Below, in pieces: positions 11,994 through 24,627 of a stretch of DNA of 64,000 nt. Made by a program: the position numbers and the translations under genes. The notes under the pieces were generated by a model. It was given only the letters and a program-made list of their open reading frames with translations. It was not told the DNA's origin and did no database searches. Position 1 is the stretch's first letter; every line of letters begins with the position of its first letter. This stretch comes from Sycon ciliatum (Eukaryota > Porifera > Calcarea > Leucosolenida > Sycettidae): NCBI RefSeq assembly GCF_964019385.1, contig NC_088649.1:9609552-9673551 (forward strand). The letters run 5' to 3'.

Positions 11994-14900
11994 GACACGA
12001 AGCCTGATGGTTGAGCGCCGTTTCCATCGAATCTAAAGTCGTACTCGAAGTACGACTGTACATTCTAAAACCCGGATATCCGATTTTTTTGTGTTTGTAT
12101 TTATATCATTATCTCATGGCACATCATGATGACGGCCAGTAAAACTGAGACAAGGGTGAAAGCCAACCACAGATTGGAGTGCGATAAATCCCGGTTCAGA
12201 TTCCATCAAGAATGCATGACCATTGTGTATGATGCTGCAGTTTGTGACACATTTTGGAAGTGGCAGAAGTGGGACAACCGCCCTTTATGGGAAGGTGCCA
12301 TCCGCGAAGGAAATCGGTGTGGAATTCTCGCGTTGCTGGGTGGGAGAAGATGCATGTATCTTGATCAAAAAGCGTGTGAATCCTTTTTAACCGTTGATGT
12401 TATGATGGACCTCACTTTCACCGGTTTATTGAACTTGATTCGCAGCCATTCCTTCAGGAATTGCGTAACGTCAGATTCGTACATTCAGCCGACACTTCCA
12501 ACGACATCTACATCTACATGTCCATGCGCATAAATCATGCAAATTAAATCTTCAGGCTTGGCACTACTTCCTTCCTTGAGGCTGATCAGGGCATGGTACA
12601 GGGTATACATGTACGGGTGGTCAGAGTGGATACCATACCTCAATGTGTCCCCTGTAGTGTTAGGATGGTCGCAGGTGTCTCCACTCCCCACATCGCCTCA
12701 CAGGCGGCTAAATCGGTCGTGCAGGCAATCACGATGCGAAGTGATCACTCTTGGGATTACGCACCATACAAAGGCAAATATTGTGCTGTGTTGATTTACA
12801 TTTTGTAGATCAACGCTATGTTTTGGCTTTGGCGGGCCAAGGTGGCCACGCAAACCAACCGAGTAGGTACGATGAAAGGCCTGTAGCTCAATTCGACTTT
12901 TAATGGCGCTGAGATGGCCTTGTCATCCCAATGGTGATGTGGTACAGCGGTACATATGAAGAAGAATGCATGTAGGAACATGATAAGTATTGACCATAGT
13001 CAGCAATGAATTCGACCACCCGAGCAGCTCCGCCAATGTTTGCGTCGCCGCAGCAAACATTGTCTGTACACCTGGATTGCACAGCGAGCACTTACGTGTG
13101 TTACCTTTCAGCCTACTGGTAAAGTGGAATTCGCATCGGGGGCAAAGCTGGGCTTGAGGTTCTCTGAGTCTTGGAGGGGAAAACATCCACCAAACAAATG
13201 CGTTGCACCAAAGAGATTCGATCATCGGGATTTCAGTATCGCGGGGCGTTTCTAGATAATGACTGTGTTATCATCCTCCATACCAAATCGAAATGTCGGT
13301 GAGATGAAAGCAACGGATGATTGCGTTGCACATGCTACAACTTTTAAATGTGCACTGTCTGTCACTCGCTTTGCCAAACTGCACCCCTAGAATTCGACTA
13401 CAACAACAGTAGAGCCATAGGCATAGGAGAGGTCATTGTTTGCGGCGCGGTTGGTTACTCTCACACATAGCCTCGTACATGCAGGGTGTTGTCACAATAA
13501 CAATGCGATCATGTAGAGTCATGATTCTGGTGTCTTCTTGGCTAGTATGGGGAACTCATGTACATTGTTCTTGACCTGCCCGGTACGCGAACCCGTCGAA
13601 TTGATTTTTATTTATGTACATAATTGTGGAACAAAAATGTACATTGTGGACTTGTGCCTTAGTTGTGGGTCTAAATCATGACCTGATCCGACTGGGGTAG
13701 TGCCGAGCTGCATGGCATTGTAACATTGTTCTAGAGTCGACGGGTCGCCGACATAACGCCAGCTCCTACTAAATTTAGTAGGGAAATATGCGATGTGGTG
13801 TCACTTGCCTGTCAATGTGCCTAGCTGCGTTGCCATGAGTAAAAACATCTTTCTGAAGTTCTTGTTGGTATCTCATGCCCATGCGTGCAGGACAGCCATG
13901 TTGGTTGCAACCAGAGGCAGAGAGTCGGTAAAATTGTATTTTTTATCACTCCCTGGGTATGGTTCCCGACCCCTACTGGCCCTAGGCCCTGCACCTCTCT
14001 GGCTAGCTGGGGCACATAAATCATAATGACTGTCTGCCATGCTGGGTCCACTGTCCACGTGCCATGATCACTTTCTACACAAAAATCATAATTATTACTA
14101 TTAGGAACATGACAAAGATGGGAACTATTCTTCACTGTAGATCCTATTTTGTGTCACCTCTGTCGCTTTTTCACAAATCTTGCAAGTAAGGATTAGGTGC
14201 GACTGACTTGTACTCACCCATCTCTAGCCATAGGCGCGACATAGCCATAGGCATAGACCATGTAGACCGGGCCAGTAGAATGTAGATCTACACGTGCAGA
14301 TGGTAATCTGCACGTTTTGTGTCGCGGTACGTGCGTGCGCAAGTCCCCGCGCGGGCAGCAGGCGAAAGGCGATGAAAAACGACTCTGGGGTTTGTGAAGA
14401 TGCTCGTGCAAATCAGCAAGAAAGGACTAAGTAAAAGGCAAGCATGATGCCAGCCAATAGCTAGCACCTCTTCGAGTTTGAGCTTGGGTCCTGACATGAT
14501 TGACCACTTGGAAGAGTTAGTTTTGATTGGACGATGAACGGAAGTACAGGGTAGAATGGGGCCAGCCAAGATGAAAGGCGAAAACTGGCCATTCGCTTCA
14601 AGAAGAGCCTTTTTGGGGCCACTTGGCCTACATGGCCAGTGCAGTCCTTGTTCGGCCTGTTGTAGAGCAAGCGAGATGGAGCGGTGTTCCTTGTGTAAAT
14701 GACGTCTAAGTGGACATGGGAGACACCCATACAGCCGACACCATCGGGAAGCGGACCGTGCTCGGGCAGTGAGCCGAGAGCTGAAGAACTGAGAAGGTGG
14801 TGAACGCGCTCGGTCGACGTCGAGCGCGGAGGGTGGCGAAAGTGTTACATGACATGCTCGGCTGCTCCGCCACCGGCGAATGTAACGTGCGCCGCTCACG

Positions 14901-15830
14901 GCTTTCCTGCGCTATCTGGCAGCTAACCCGCTCTAGGCGTAGCTATGGCTCAGTATCATGAGCCTGTCCAGTGCACTTTCTCTGCTATGTAAGTCTACGC
15001 TCTTCCTTTGCCACTCTCCTTTGAGGCCTCCCGAGCGGAAACAAGAAAGAAAAGGAGGTGGCAGTGCTGTGTCAAATGCCCTTTGCTGCTGTGCTCTGGC
15101 CGTTGTTTGCAGCTCCTGTCGAGTGCGCGTGCAGCATTTTGTTGCAACACTGTAGGCTGAGTCTTGCGATGTCCAGGCCAGAGACCACAGTGATACATGT
15201 ACTGGGAGGCCACGGGCCGAACTGTTTGTGAATTGCTCCACTTACTGGCGTTCATGTAGCGTATGATAGTCTGTTGTCAAAGCACTTTAGGCTATTGTTT
15301 CAGCACAATCTGAACTAGAGGGCAGTGATCTGACCGTGCATAGGCAGCAGTAGGAGATTTGAGGACGGATCATTGGGTCTGGTAGATATCTGTATGGACA
15401 ACTCGGACATCAAAGAAAAGCAAGCCTGACCCATGCTGTTGCATGTGAGCAACTCATAAAACTGCTGTGGAACATCCCAAGCACCATCAGTCACAGCCTC
15501 CTCCCCTGAGTAGTCACTGCAGAGCAAAAGCCTCCCTCTTACACACCTGCTGAACTGCCTGGAACAGTGTGACGTTCTGTGTACAAGGGATCTGCTGGTT
15601 AGAAAAGCGAGACTCAGTTTGATTTCGAAGTACTTCAGGCTAGTTTCGGTTACAATCGTCAAATTGTCTGCACATTTTCAGTTCATTTGGAGCATTCCCT
15701 CCGTGTTCACAGCAGTAACAACTGTATGGGTTACTAAAGGTCAGAGAGTGGGGAGATACTTTGAAGGAAGTAGCTAGAGGGCCTTCACCACCACAGCAGC
15801 ACAGTTTGTAATTCCGGCAGCACTATTCCA
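11994..15830. other. Intergenic, probably including the paxillin upstream region
   Basis: No reading frame here can be defended: several overlap on both strands without domains. The stretch 14750-14930 is relatively CpG rich, with a short palindrome around 14802-14825, and could be promoter-like. Transcription start sites cannot be located from sequence alone. Confidence 0.4.
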
Positions 15831-15869
15831 GTGCACAACCAGCTCCTAATGTACTCCCGTGCCAACAAG

Positions 15870-16071
15870 ATGGAGTCGTCGTTCAATCCTCTATCCAGGA
15901 GTGCGGCGTACCCGGAGCCCAAGCGACGGTCAATGGCTACCGGCGCCGGCAATCGTGATGCTAGCGCCGCGGGCGACGTGAGACGTAGTGTTGGCGGCGG
16001 TGGTGGTGATGGTGATCGTCCTAGCTCCTTGATGATGGCAAGCAGTATGCTGCATCTCTTGGACGAACTAG
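15870..16071 (+). CDS. PXN: Paxillin coding exon 1
   Basis: Encodes a Ser/Gly/Arg-rich N-terminal segment and the first half of LD1 (LLDEL). The donor is GTACGG at 16072. The exon leaves one base of the next codon. This N-terminal extension before LD1 is longer than in the usual family members, where LD1 is at the very start, so an alternative first exon that I cannot see is possible. Confidence 0.75.
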
Positions 16072-18039
16072 GTACGGTTTTGATGTCTGCTTAGGACTAT
16101 TGAAATGTGTTACTTGAAGAACAGCTACTGGGTCAAATGTATACAGAGTGCTTTCTACACAGTTGTCTAAGGTCCTCAGGCTGTGTTTAGTGCTCTATAT
16201 CCAGTGGATAGAGCCAGTAATACACTAATCACCCTGCAATGAAGCAAACAAATCTTTTTTCCGCCGTCAGAGTGCTTTCTAGATATTCACTAGTTGAGAG
16301 AATGGATATAAAATGGGGATTCCAAAATGCGGCCTTCTTTAGATTCCGACTGTGAAAGCGTTTATAAGAACTTGCACACTAGGACGCAGCCATTCAAACT
16401 GTACTCAGTCTCAGCCAGCATACTCAACGGTCCCCGCACTGGGTAAACAGCCTCTTTATTAACTCTGGTCTTTGCACTGGGAAAGTAATCTTTCTCTTGA
16501 GAAAAAGTATGTTCTTCCCCAGCAGAGACCATTGGATACCCTGTTACTTCTAAGTAAGACTGTGTCAGACTATTTTCTCATTTTCTCGAGTACAGCTTTA
16601 TCGAGCCACACTTCATCTTTTATTCTATCGCCATCATAATATTGGGCAGCAATGCCCGTTTGGTTTGCGATGTAAAATGAAATTTCGAACAAACAAACCG
16701 AAAAGTAATGCCTAGTGATAAATGTTTGGAACGTCACAACAGCCGGACGTGCCTCTCCAGGAAACGTTTGAGGTCACGGCAACAGGAGATATTATTAGTG
16801 TCAGTAATCACACAATTTCCAGCGCTTGGATTAAAATACTCCACCATGCGAATCAATGTCAAGCCGAGCCGTGTACCGCTCTAGGCCTGCGGACACGGGC
16901 TTTCCACTGGTGTTGGGTGCAAACCTCACTGGTGAGTTCGGAATTTCATTAATTTATCAGACATGTGAATAAGCACAGTGTAGTGTGATGATGCATTCGC
17001 TCTTTCTAAATGTTCGCCAATCTGCTTATCTGGGTGTTTGTCTCCACCGTCTGTACATATGTACTTATCTGGTATGGCACTTCTAGCCTCTTTTACGGGC
17101 AAAAATTAACTTCAATCCTGATGATGGCTCCTGGCCGAAAATTTGTTTGAGATATTGTGATTTGCAACGAAGAGACCACTTGATTTGAAGATGGTGTGTG
17201 TAAGGTTTTTCATGTAAAAATAACACAATGGATTAAAATGCAATACAACATACGCAGGAGAATAAATCACGCATGGCACTATTGTAGGGCACTTCTGTTT
17301 ATCGCAGTTCCCTGAGCATCCATTCATCTGTCTTTCCTCTTTCTGCCTGTGTGGTTCTCCTCGGCTGTCCGTCCGTGTTTTCTGTCCGTCTGTTCCTCTG
17401 TGTGTCCATTTGTCCGTCCGCCTGCCTGGTTGTCTGTCCGTTTCTCCGTCTCTGCATCGGTTTTCATGCCTGTGTGGAAATTTAGATGCTCTCCTGGCCG
17501 ACATGCCCACACCCAAGCAAGCGGTTATCACAGATATCAATGCCAGCGACTTCCAAGTCAAGCCGCAGAAGGCAATCGTGTCACCACCCGTCGCACCAAA
17601 GTAAGCTAATGTCACGTGCACAGACTCGGCGTCGGTGCCAGCCTAGCTGACGCGGCTTGAGCCAAGCCGATCTTTTATTGCTCGTCAGTCACCAACGAAT
17701 ATTCAATGGGAAGTTTGATGAATACAGTAACCAGGGAATGTTAGAGACCTCTCGTCTACATGAGCTCGAGAATAGCTAAACCATTCAAGAATATTACCTT
17801 CCCAGATTTATTCTGCCTCCAAAGCCAACGTATGTGTCGCGTCGTAGACGTTTCCGCGTTTGCAACCCGGTCTTTGCTAGGCACCACGAATCTAACCTTT
17901 TAAACTTTCACAGCAAAGTCTAGATGCATGAAGAAGATCATAACGCCCTTTCTGCATTTGTCACAAGCACAAAGTCATTCCTAGGGTTCCCAGTAAAAAG
18001 CCAACGCCTGTTGGGAGTTCCCTAGTAAAATAATAAATT

Positions 18040-18118
<79 letters not shown>

Positions 18119-21100
18119 GACATTGGGAAAATGATATTGTGACCTCAGTGTGATCAAATGTTTAGGGTCACCTTCTGGCAAAATCTTGACATTAAGAATA
18201 GGACAAAAAACACAATTAACCTGGTATCCAAATATGGATTTAGATATAAGCCACACAAAAGAGGAATCCTCCTTTGGCCATTTAATGGTTATGTTGTAGA
18301 ATGGACTGGGATGGAGGGCTAAGGATAAATTCAAAGAAAAGAAGAAGGATCAAGGAAGTATCAGTTACACTAAAATGGAATGTTATCGCATGAGCTGATT
18401 GTTTAGTAACAGGTGGTGTTAGTGGACATTATAGCGTAACTTTTAGTTCTTTGGTTCTTTTCTTTTCTATGGTTGTGTTGTGTTTTGTTTCGCATCTAAA
18501 CTCTTCATGGTATCCCTTGCTCCATGCATCCATTGCAGGCCGAAAAGTAATGGCAGGAAGAAGCCTAGTGTGACATCTGAGAGCACCATAACACCAGCCA
18601 CTGTGCCCGCTGCTGAAGACCCCGAACACGACCAAGAACACGACGACAACGTCACCGACCTCGATGACCTGCTCAACACACTGAACGATCCAAACTTCCT
18701 GGAGAAGATGGAGCCCAGTAAGTCTTGGAGTAGGATAAGATTCTTCTTATGTAGTCTATGCCGCCATCTTCTGCATTTAACCTTGCAGTACAGTAAAACC
18801 TGGTGTAAGCGACCTCTGGGTTTAGCGGCCACCTGCTCTTAATAGCCAGTGCAGGCTGTCGTAATAAAACGACTCCGTGTTCCATTCCCGTGCATGGTAC
18901 ATGCATGGTGCGACGGCACAATGACAGCTGTCGCAAATCACACTGAGTATTACATGTGTTTGTTGGTGATTCCTGGTTAGCTGCTAGCTTTTCCCTACTC
19001 GAAGATGTTGCCGCCGCGAAATCTGGGGGTTTGTGTTCGTCCTGGCGAAAACCGTGTTTTGATCCGTTGAGGGAGACGAGAGATACAGTGCGAAGACGTA
19101 CGATCTGTCCGAGAATAGGCGAAGAAGAAAGCTTCGCAGACGATCCGTAGTGGTTGGGAACAGAATGGAACATATACCAGTTGATGCCTGTCATGGTAGG
19201 GATGACTGCTACGAAGTTTTAGCCCCATACTCCCCAGCGCTTTTTAGCGCCCGACGGTAATTACCAAATTTCATCATTTTTCCATGTGGATCAAAGCATA
19301 GTCTCCTAAATCTTCTCCAGTCGAGCTGAGTCTGGACGCTACAATGTCGAGACGCGAAAAGAGAACATGCATGAACACACAGGAGCATCACATGCAGCTG
19401 CATTCTGCCTTGACGAAGCTGAGAACAACACCAGCACCACGCATTTGGAAGACATTTCGAAGAAGACGAAGAATTACTACATAATATCTGCGTTCAAGAA
19501 AGCCTCTGTACTGTGCAGTATGCATGCGTGCATGCGCGAAGCACGGGGTCCGCGGATCTACTTCGTTCAAAAATCATTGTGCCACACGGGTTGTATGATT
19601 TGTGTGCGATCATGGCCTTTCTTCTTGACAAACAAAACTGAAGTTTTTCGATCTTCAAATCGCCATAGCGTCCTTGTCATGACTCCAAATCCGCTGAAAC
19701 TTTGCAGGAGGAATGAAAATGCCATGCTGAATCGATTGGTACCATTTTCGAAGGGTTTCCTTGAAAAATATAATTTAGCCTGCACTGGTTACTCTTAACG
19801 ACCGTTTTTCCATGCACGGACAGCTCTACGCGGACACTGTGGGACCTGGTTCTAAAAGCCACCTGGCTTTAACGACCGCTTTTTGCTTGCACCGTGGGGG
19901 TGGTCGCTTAAACCAGGTTTTACTATGCTGTCGGGTGCCGGAGAGCTGGAGGTCAGCTTTGTATCCAAGGCCATTCTTATCTTCATGTGGTACAGTCTAT
20001 GCACAGTTGAGTCACCGTGTATACATTGGTATGCTGTGCTTGGTGAATCGTCTAGTCTGTTCATTCTTCAGCACCCGATAGTACTATTGCTTGTCATGGC
20101 AATACGCACGCATTACTAGCACACGGTGAAACCTGTGCAAGACGACCGCTCAAGGGACCTTCAAAACGTGGTCTCTGTTACCAGGTGATCTCCTTATGCA
20201 GGGTCATATGACGGGAAATTGCATCCCTTGGTCCTGGCTGTAGTGGTCTTCTGGGACAGGTGGTCGCCTTATCCGAGTGGTCACTGCCTTGACAGGTTTT
20301 ACTGTGCTAGGTTGTGTGTTTCTAGTCATTTACAGTAAAACTTGTGACTTACGACAACTCCTTGGGGCCAGAGAAAGCGGTCTTTAGTGGCAGGTGGTCT
20401 TTAGTTAGAGGTTTGCACAGCACAATCATATATTATGTGAGTGTGACGCCGTCCGTGCCTGGCGAAGTGGTCTGTAGTACCAGGCTGGTCGCTAGTCACG
20501 GTGGTCTGTAGTACCAGGCTGGTCGCTAGTCACGGTGGTCTTTAGTTACAGGTTGTACTGTACCTCGATCAACCACAGCCGTGGTCCTAGTTATGTGTCA
20601 AACACAGCGAAGAAGACAATGCTGTCAATCCATGCAAATAGAACGAAACTGACATGAAAAATATCTGAACAATCGTCGAGGAGACAATAATTTGATAACC
20701 GCAATCAATAAGACCAGCTGAATCAACATTTGTGTATACTTTGCTCATGAAATGTAAACCTAAAAAAGCATATGTCCAACCGCCTTCAGGACTCCAAACA
20801 ACCATGCAAAACAGCACAACCTCACAGCGCCGTTCACTGTGTTTCGGCATTTATGCTCCAGATGATGGACGGAGGGGACTCTGTCCAAAATAGCTACAGA
20901 ATAAGCTTGTGTAGATAGGAGCATGATGCGTATTCCACTGGTTCAGCAGATAAAGAAGCTGCGTGTCTGACTAGTGCTTGTCTTCGACACAGGCAACAAA
21001 ATCACTAATGGTCTCTGACTTTCTTCTCTCTTTTTTTCACCGTTTGCATCTTTCCCTCAAACCTATGAATGAATCCATGTACTTCTCCGCCTGGCTTGTC

Positions 21101-22649
21101 TTTGCAGCTGGTGCTCCAGAACCTGCTGCAGCTGCCCCCGCTGTTGAGGAACCTGCCGACCCTGGAGCTGTCACGCCCGGCTCGGTACACAGCGAGCCGG
21201 CGGCGATCGGATCGCGACCGGACGTGAAGAGTCTGCTGAGCGAGCTGAGTCAGAGCGTGGCCGACTCACCGGCAGCTTCCGGGCCCACGTCCCCGGTGAC
21301 AGCGTCGACGGCGACGCGTGAACTCGACGAGCTCATGGCCAACTTGTCCTCGTTCCAAGCCAGCGGTGGAGTGAAGGCCGGTGCGGTACCGATAACAGCT
21401 GAAGAAGATCCTGGTAAGATGCGAGACAGAAGGGCATTTCTTTCATAGGCCCGCCGGAACCGGTCCGGTTGGTCAGGTTATCACCAGACCAACTTTAGCC
21501 TACCAACATGTGTTTCCTACTGTAGAGGCCACCTGTACCCACCATATACACAAACTGTATAAAAGGCCATGATACTACCGGACCAATCAACAACTGCTTC
21601 CGGCAGTCCTGTTATACTAAGAACACAGCCCTACTGAGAGATATGTGGAGACAAACACAAAAACAAGACACAGGGGATGCGTAGGGGTGACGTGCCAATG
21701 TACAGGGAGTAACTCGACCGACCCGAGGTCTCAGCGTGAGCACATGCAGTATTCTTTGACATGGTGTCAGTCGTAATACTATCCAGCTTGCATTCTCGTT
21801 ACGTATCACAATATCAACTGTGATGGTGTCAAAGATCCAGTGATAGACAAGCCGCTGCCACCGACATCTCAGTTTCATATTTCACTTTCTAGATTGTGGT
21901 TGTTTGTAGGAAACGAATGTTTGATGTCGCGTACGCTGCATGGTTGTATTATGCTATTGTAGTACTGGAACAGCAGCTGTGCGCCTTCGACCCTACACAT
22001 TATGGTCAGCCTTTTCTTCTGCTAAAACTTGTGCTATAACTTTGCTACAACTCTGTTGTTCGTTGCAGCGAGTGCAAAGTATGCCAAGCCCCGCAAGAAC
22101 AAACCCAGCTCACCACCTCCCACATCTGCGGTGGCAGCAGCGGCAGCACCAGCAGAGCCCTCGTCCGAAGGCAACGCACAGCTGAATCGTCTGAATGATA
22201 TGATGGACACCATGCAGAGTGACATCAGCCGCCAGGGCATCGACAATCAGCCGAAGGCAACGTGTGAAGCGTGTCAGATGGGCATCGTGGGGCAGGTGAG
22301 CGATGACTAGAGTGTAGGGCATCGTGGGGCAGGTGAGCGATGACTAGAGTGTAGGTGCTGATGACGCTGGATTCAGCAGTGAACATATATAGCAAGGCCG
22401 GTGTTGAATATGTATGAAGTGGGGGTGGGTGGGGTGTGTGGGTGTGTGGGAGTGGGTGGGGTGTGTGGGGGGTGTATGTGGGGGGGGGGGGGGGGGGGGA
22501 GGTGTCGCACACTAGTAGCAAGTACAAGTATTACCTTCGCTGGGGGCAGGGGTGACTGCAGTGGGATCCCGGGACGGATACCCTGATGCTGTCAATCCTT
22601 TTTCTACACCTTGTCCTCACCTACTTACTCTCTCTCTCTCTCACACACA

Positions 22650-22745
<96 letters not shown>

Positions 22746-22759
22746 CTCTCTCTCTCCCT

Positions 22760-22793
<34 letters not shown>

Positions 22794-24566
22794 CTCTCTC
22801 TCCTTCTCTCATTGTTCTCAGGTCATCACAGCCATGGGCAAGACATATCATCCGGAGCACTTCACCTGTGTCAGGTGTAACTGTGACCTGGCAACGGAGA
22901 ATTTCTTTGAGCGCGACGGCAAGGCATACTGCGAAGTTGACTTCCACCAGGTGTTTGCACCGCAGTGCGCCCAGTGCAACGGACCTATTCTTGGGGTGAG
23001 TGAGTCTTCCTTCAATCCCCGTTGTACCTATTTTAGAGGGAGTGAGCTATGCTTGGATCTGTCTTGGGTACTTGGCCTTGGGGTGAGTGAGTTGTTCAAG
23101 GCTCATTTGGTATCTTCTTGCAAATAGATATGAGATACTTTGCATTGTTTACATGCCTGATTATGTTCATTGTAAGATTGAAGCATGGTTTTAGTTTGCT
23201 GAGGGGGCTGGGATCTATGTAAATTGGTCACGCCTTGCAACAAGCAGAATTGTGTAATCCCATTTCATATGTCCTCTCCAAGCATATAACATATAATTAT
23301 CTGTTATCGCTTCTGGCCCCGAATCATCTGATGTCTAAGGCATGGTTTTATTGACTATTATAAGAACAGTAAAACATGTAACTAACGACCATCCCTTGGG
23401 GCCAGAAAGAGCGGTCTTCAGTGGTAGGTGCCCGAGTCTTTAGTTAGAGGTTTGCACCGTGCAAAGCGTTGCATATGCAAAGAGCAACACGTGTTACATT
23501 TGGGAGATTGAAGATATCTGGATCGGTGTCACCGACGGTCCAAATGCTCTGTCACGTCCTGCCCGTACAAACTCTTGTCTTATTTCTGTTTTCCCTGGCA
23601 GAGATGTATGACGGCTGTCGGCAAGACGTTCCACCCGGAGCACTTCTACTGCCACACGTGCGGCAAGGTGCTGCCGTCGACGGAGGGATTCCACGAGCGC
23701 GACGGGCGAGCGTATTGCAACGAGGACTACTATCAGAAGTTTGCGCCCAAGTGTGCGTCGTGCGACCACGCTATCAACGAGGCGTTTGTCAACGCCATAG
23801 GACAACTTTGGCACCCGGAATGCTTCAACTGCATGGTATGTTGACATAGCAGGCACGTAGCACGCATGGTGCACGGGGGGGGGGGGGGGGGGGGGCACAC
23901 GCACCCCCTCCCGCTTACGGAATTCGACCTAGGTTCAGCATGCACATATTGACCATTTGTGACATGCACCAGACATCCTACACGTATGCGGCCGTGCACC
24001 CGCCCCTAGAAGGGGGACCAGGTATGCCCCTTCATACGGCTTGAAGCACACATCAGGACAATGGGGTCTTGTTGAAAACGGAAAACGTCATTGTAAAGTG
24101 AAACGCCTGTGTGGATTCACAGGAAGCGTGAGTTTCGAAATCTGAAGAAGATGTTGAATGATCGCCGCTTGGACGACGACGTTACCGTAGATGGTGGTGA
24201 AGCATCGCTAAGCAATGATCCCTAGTGACAGCCAATATCTTCTTCAGACTTTTCCCCCTTTGGATTTTCCCCCAAACTAATGAAAGTACAGTACAATGGA
24301 TATACCTAACTGTGGAATGTATTCAGGTCTATGCAGGGGTGTGTGTGTATGGGTATATTTGTGTGGGTGTGGGTCTACGCGGGCTTGCAACTGGTAACCT
24401 GTGTTATGGGTGTCTCTTGCCTCTGAGAAATGCACATGCTTCTGGCTGCGGTAGTATGGGGACCAGTGGAGTGCAGCCAGAATGTTTTGTTGTGCCTGGT
24501 CATGCATGCTTGAGTGTATTAGACATTCACTGGTATTTGATGCTTGTGCGTGTGTGTGTGTGTGTT

Positions 24567-24627
<61 letters not shown>

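Noticed and set aside
12126-12533. 135-aa plus-strand frame
   Set aside because: No domain, splice signals or conservation cue; it ends in low-complexity Thr/Ser.
14288-14899. 203-aa minus-strand frame upstream of paxillin
   Set aside because: No recognised domain, overlapping frames on the same strand, and composition fitting CpG-rich upstream DNA.
22552-23127. 191-aa plus-strand frame running through the CA repeat into the LIM1 exon
   Set aside because: The N-terminal half is microsatellite translation; the real exon begins at the acceptor before 22822.
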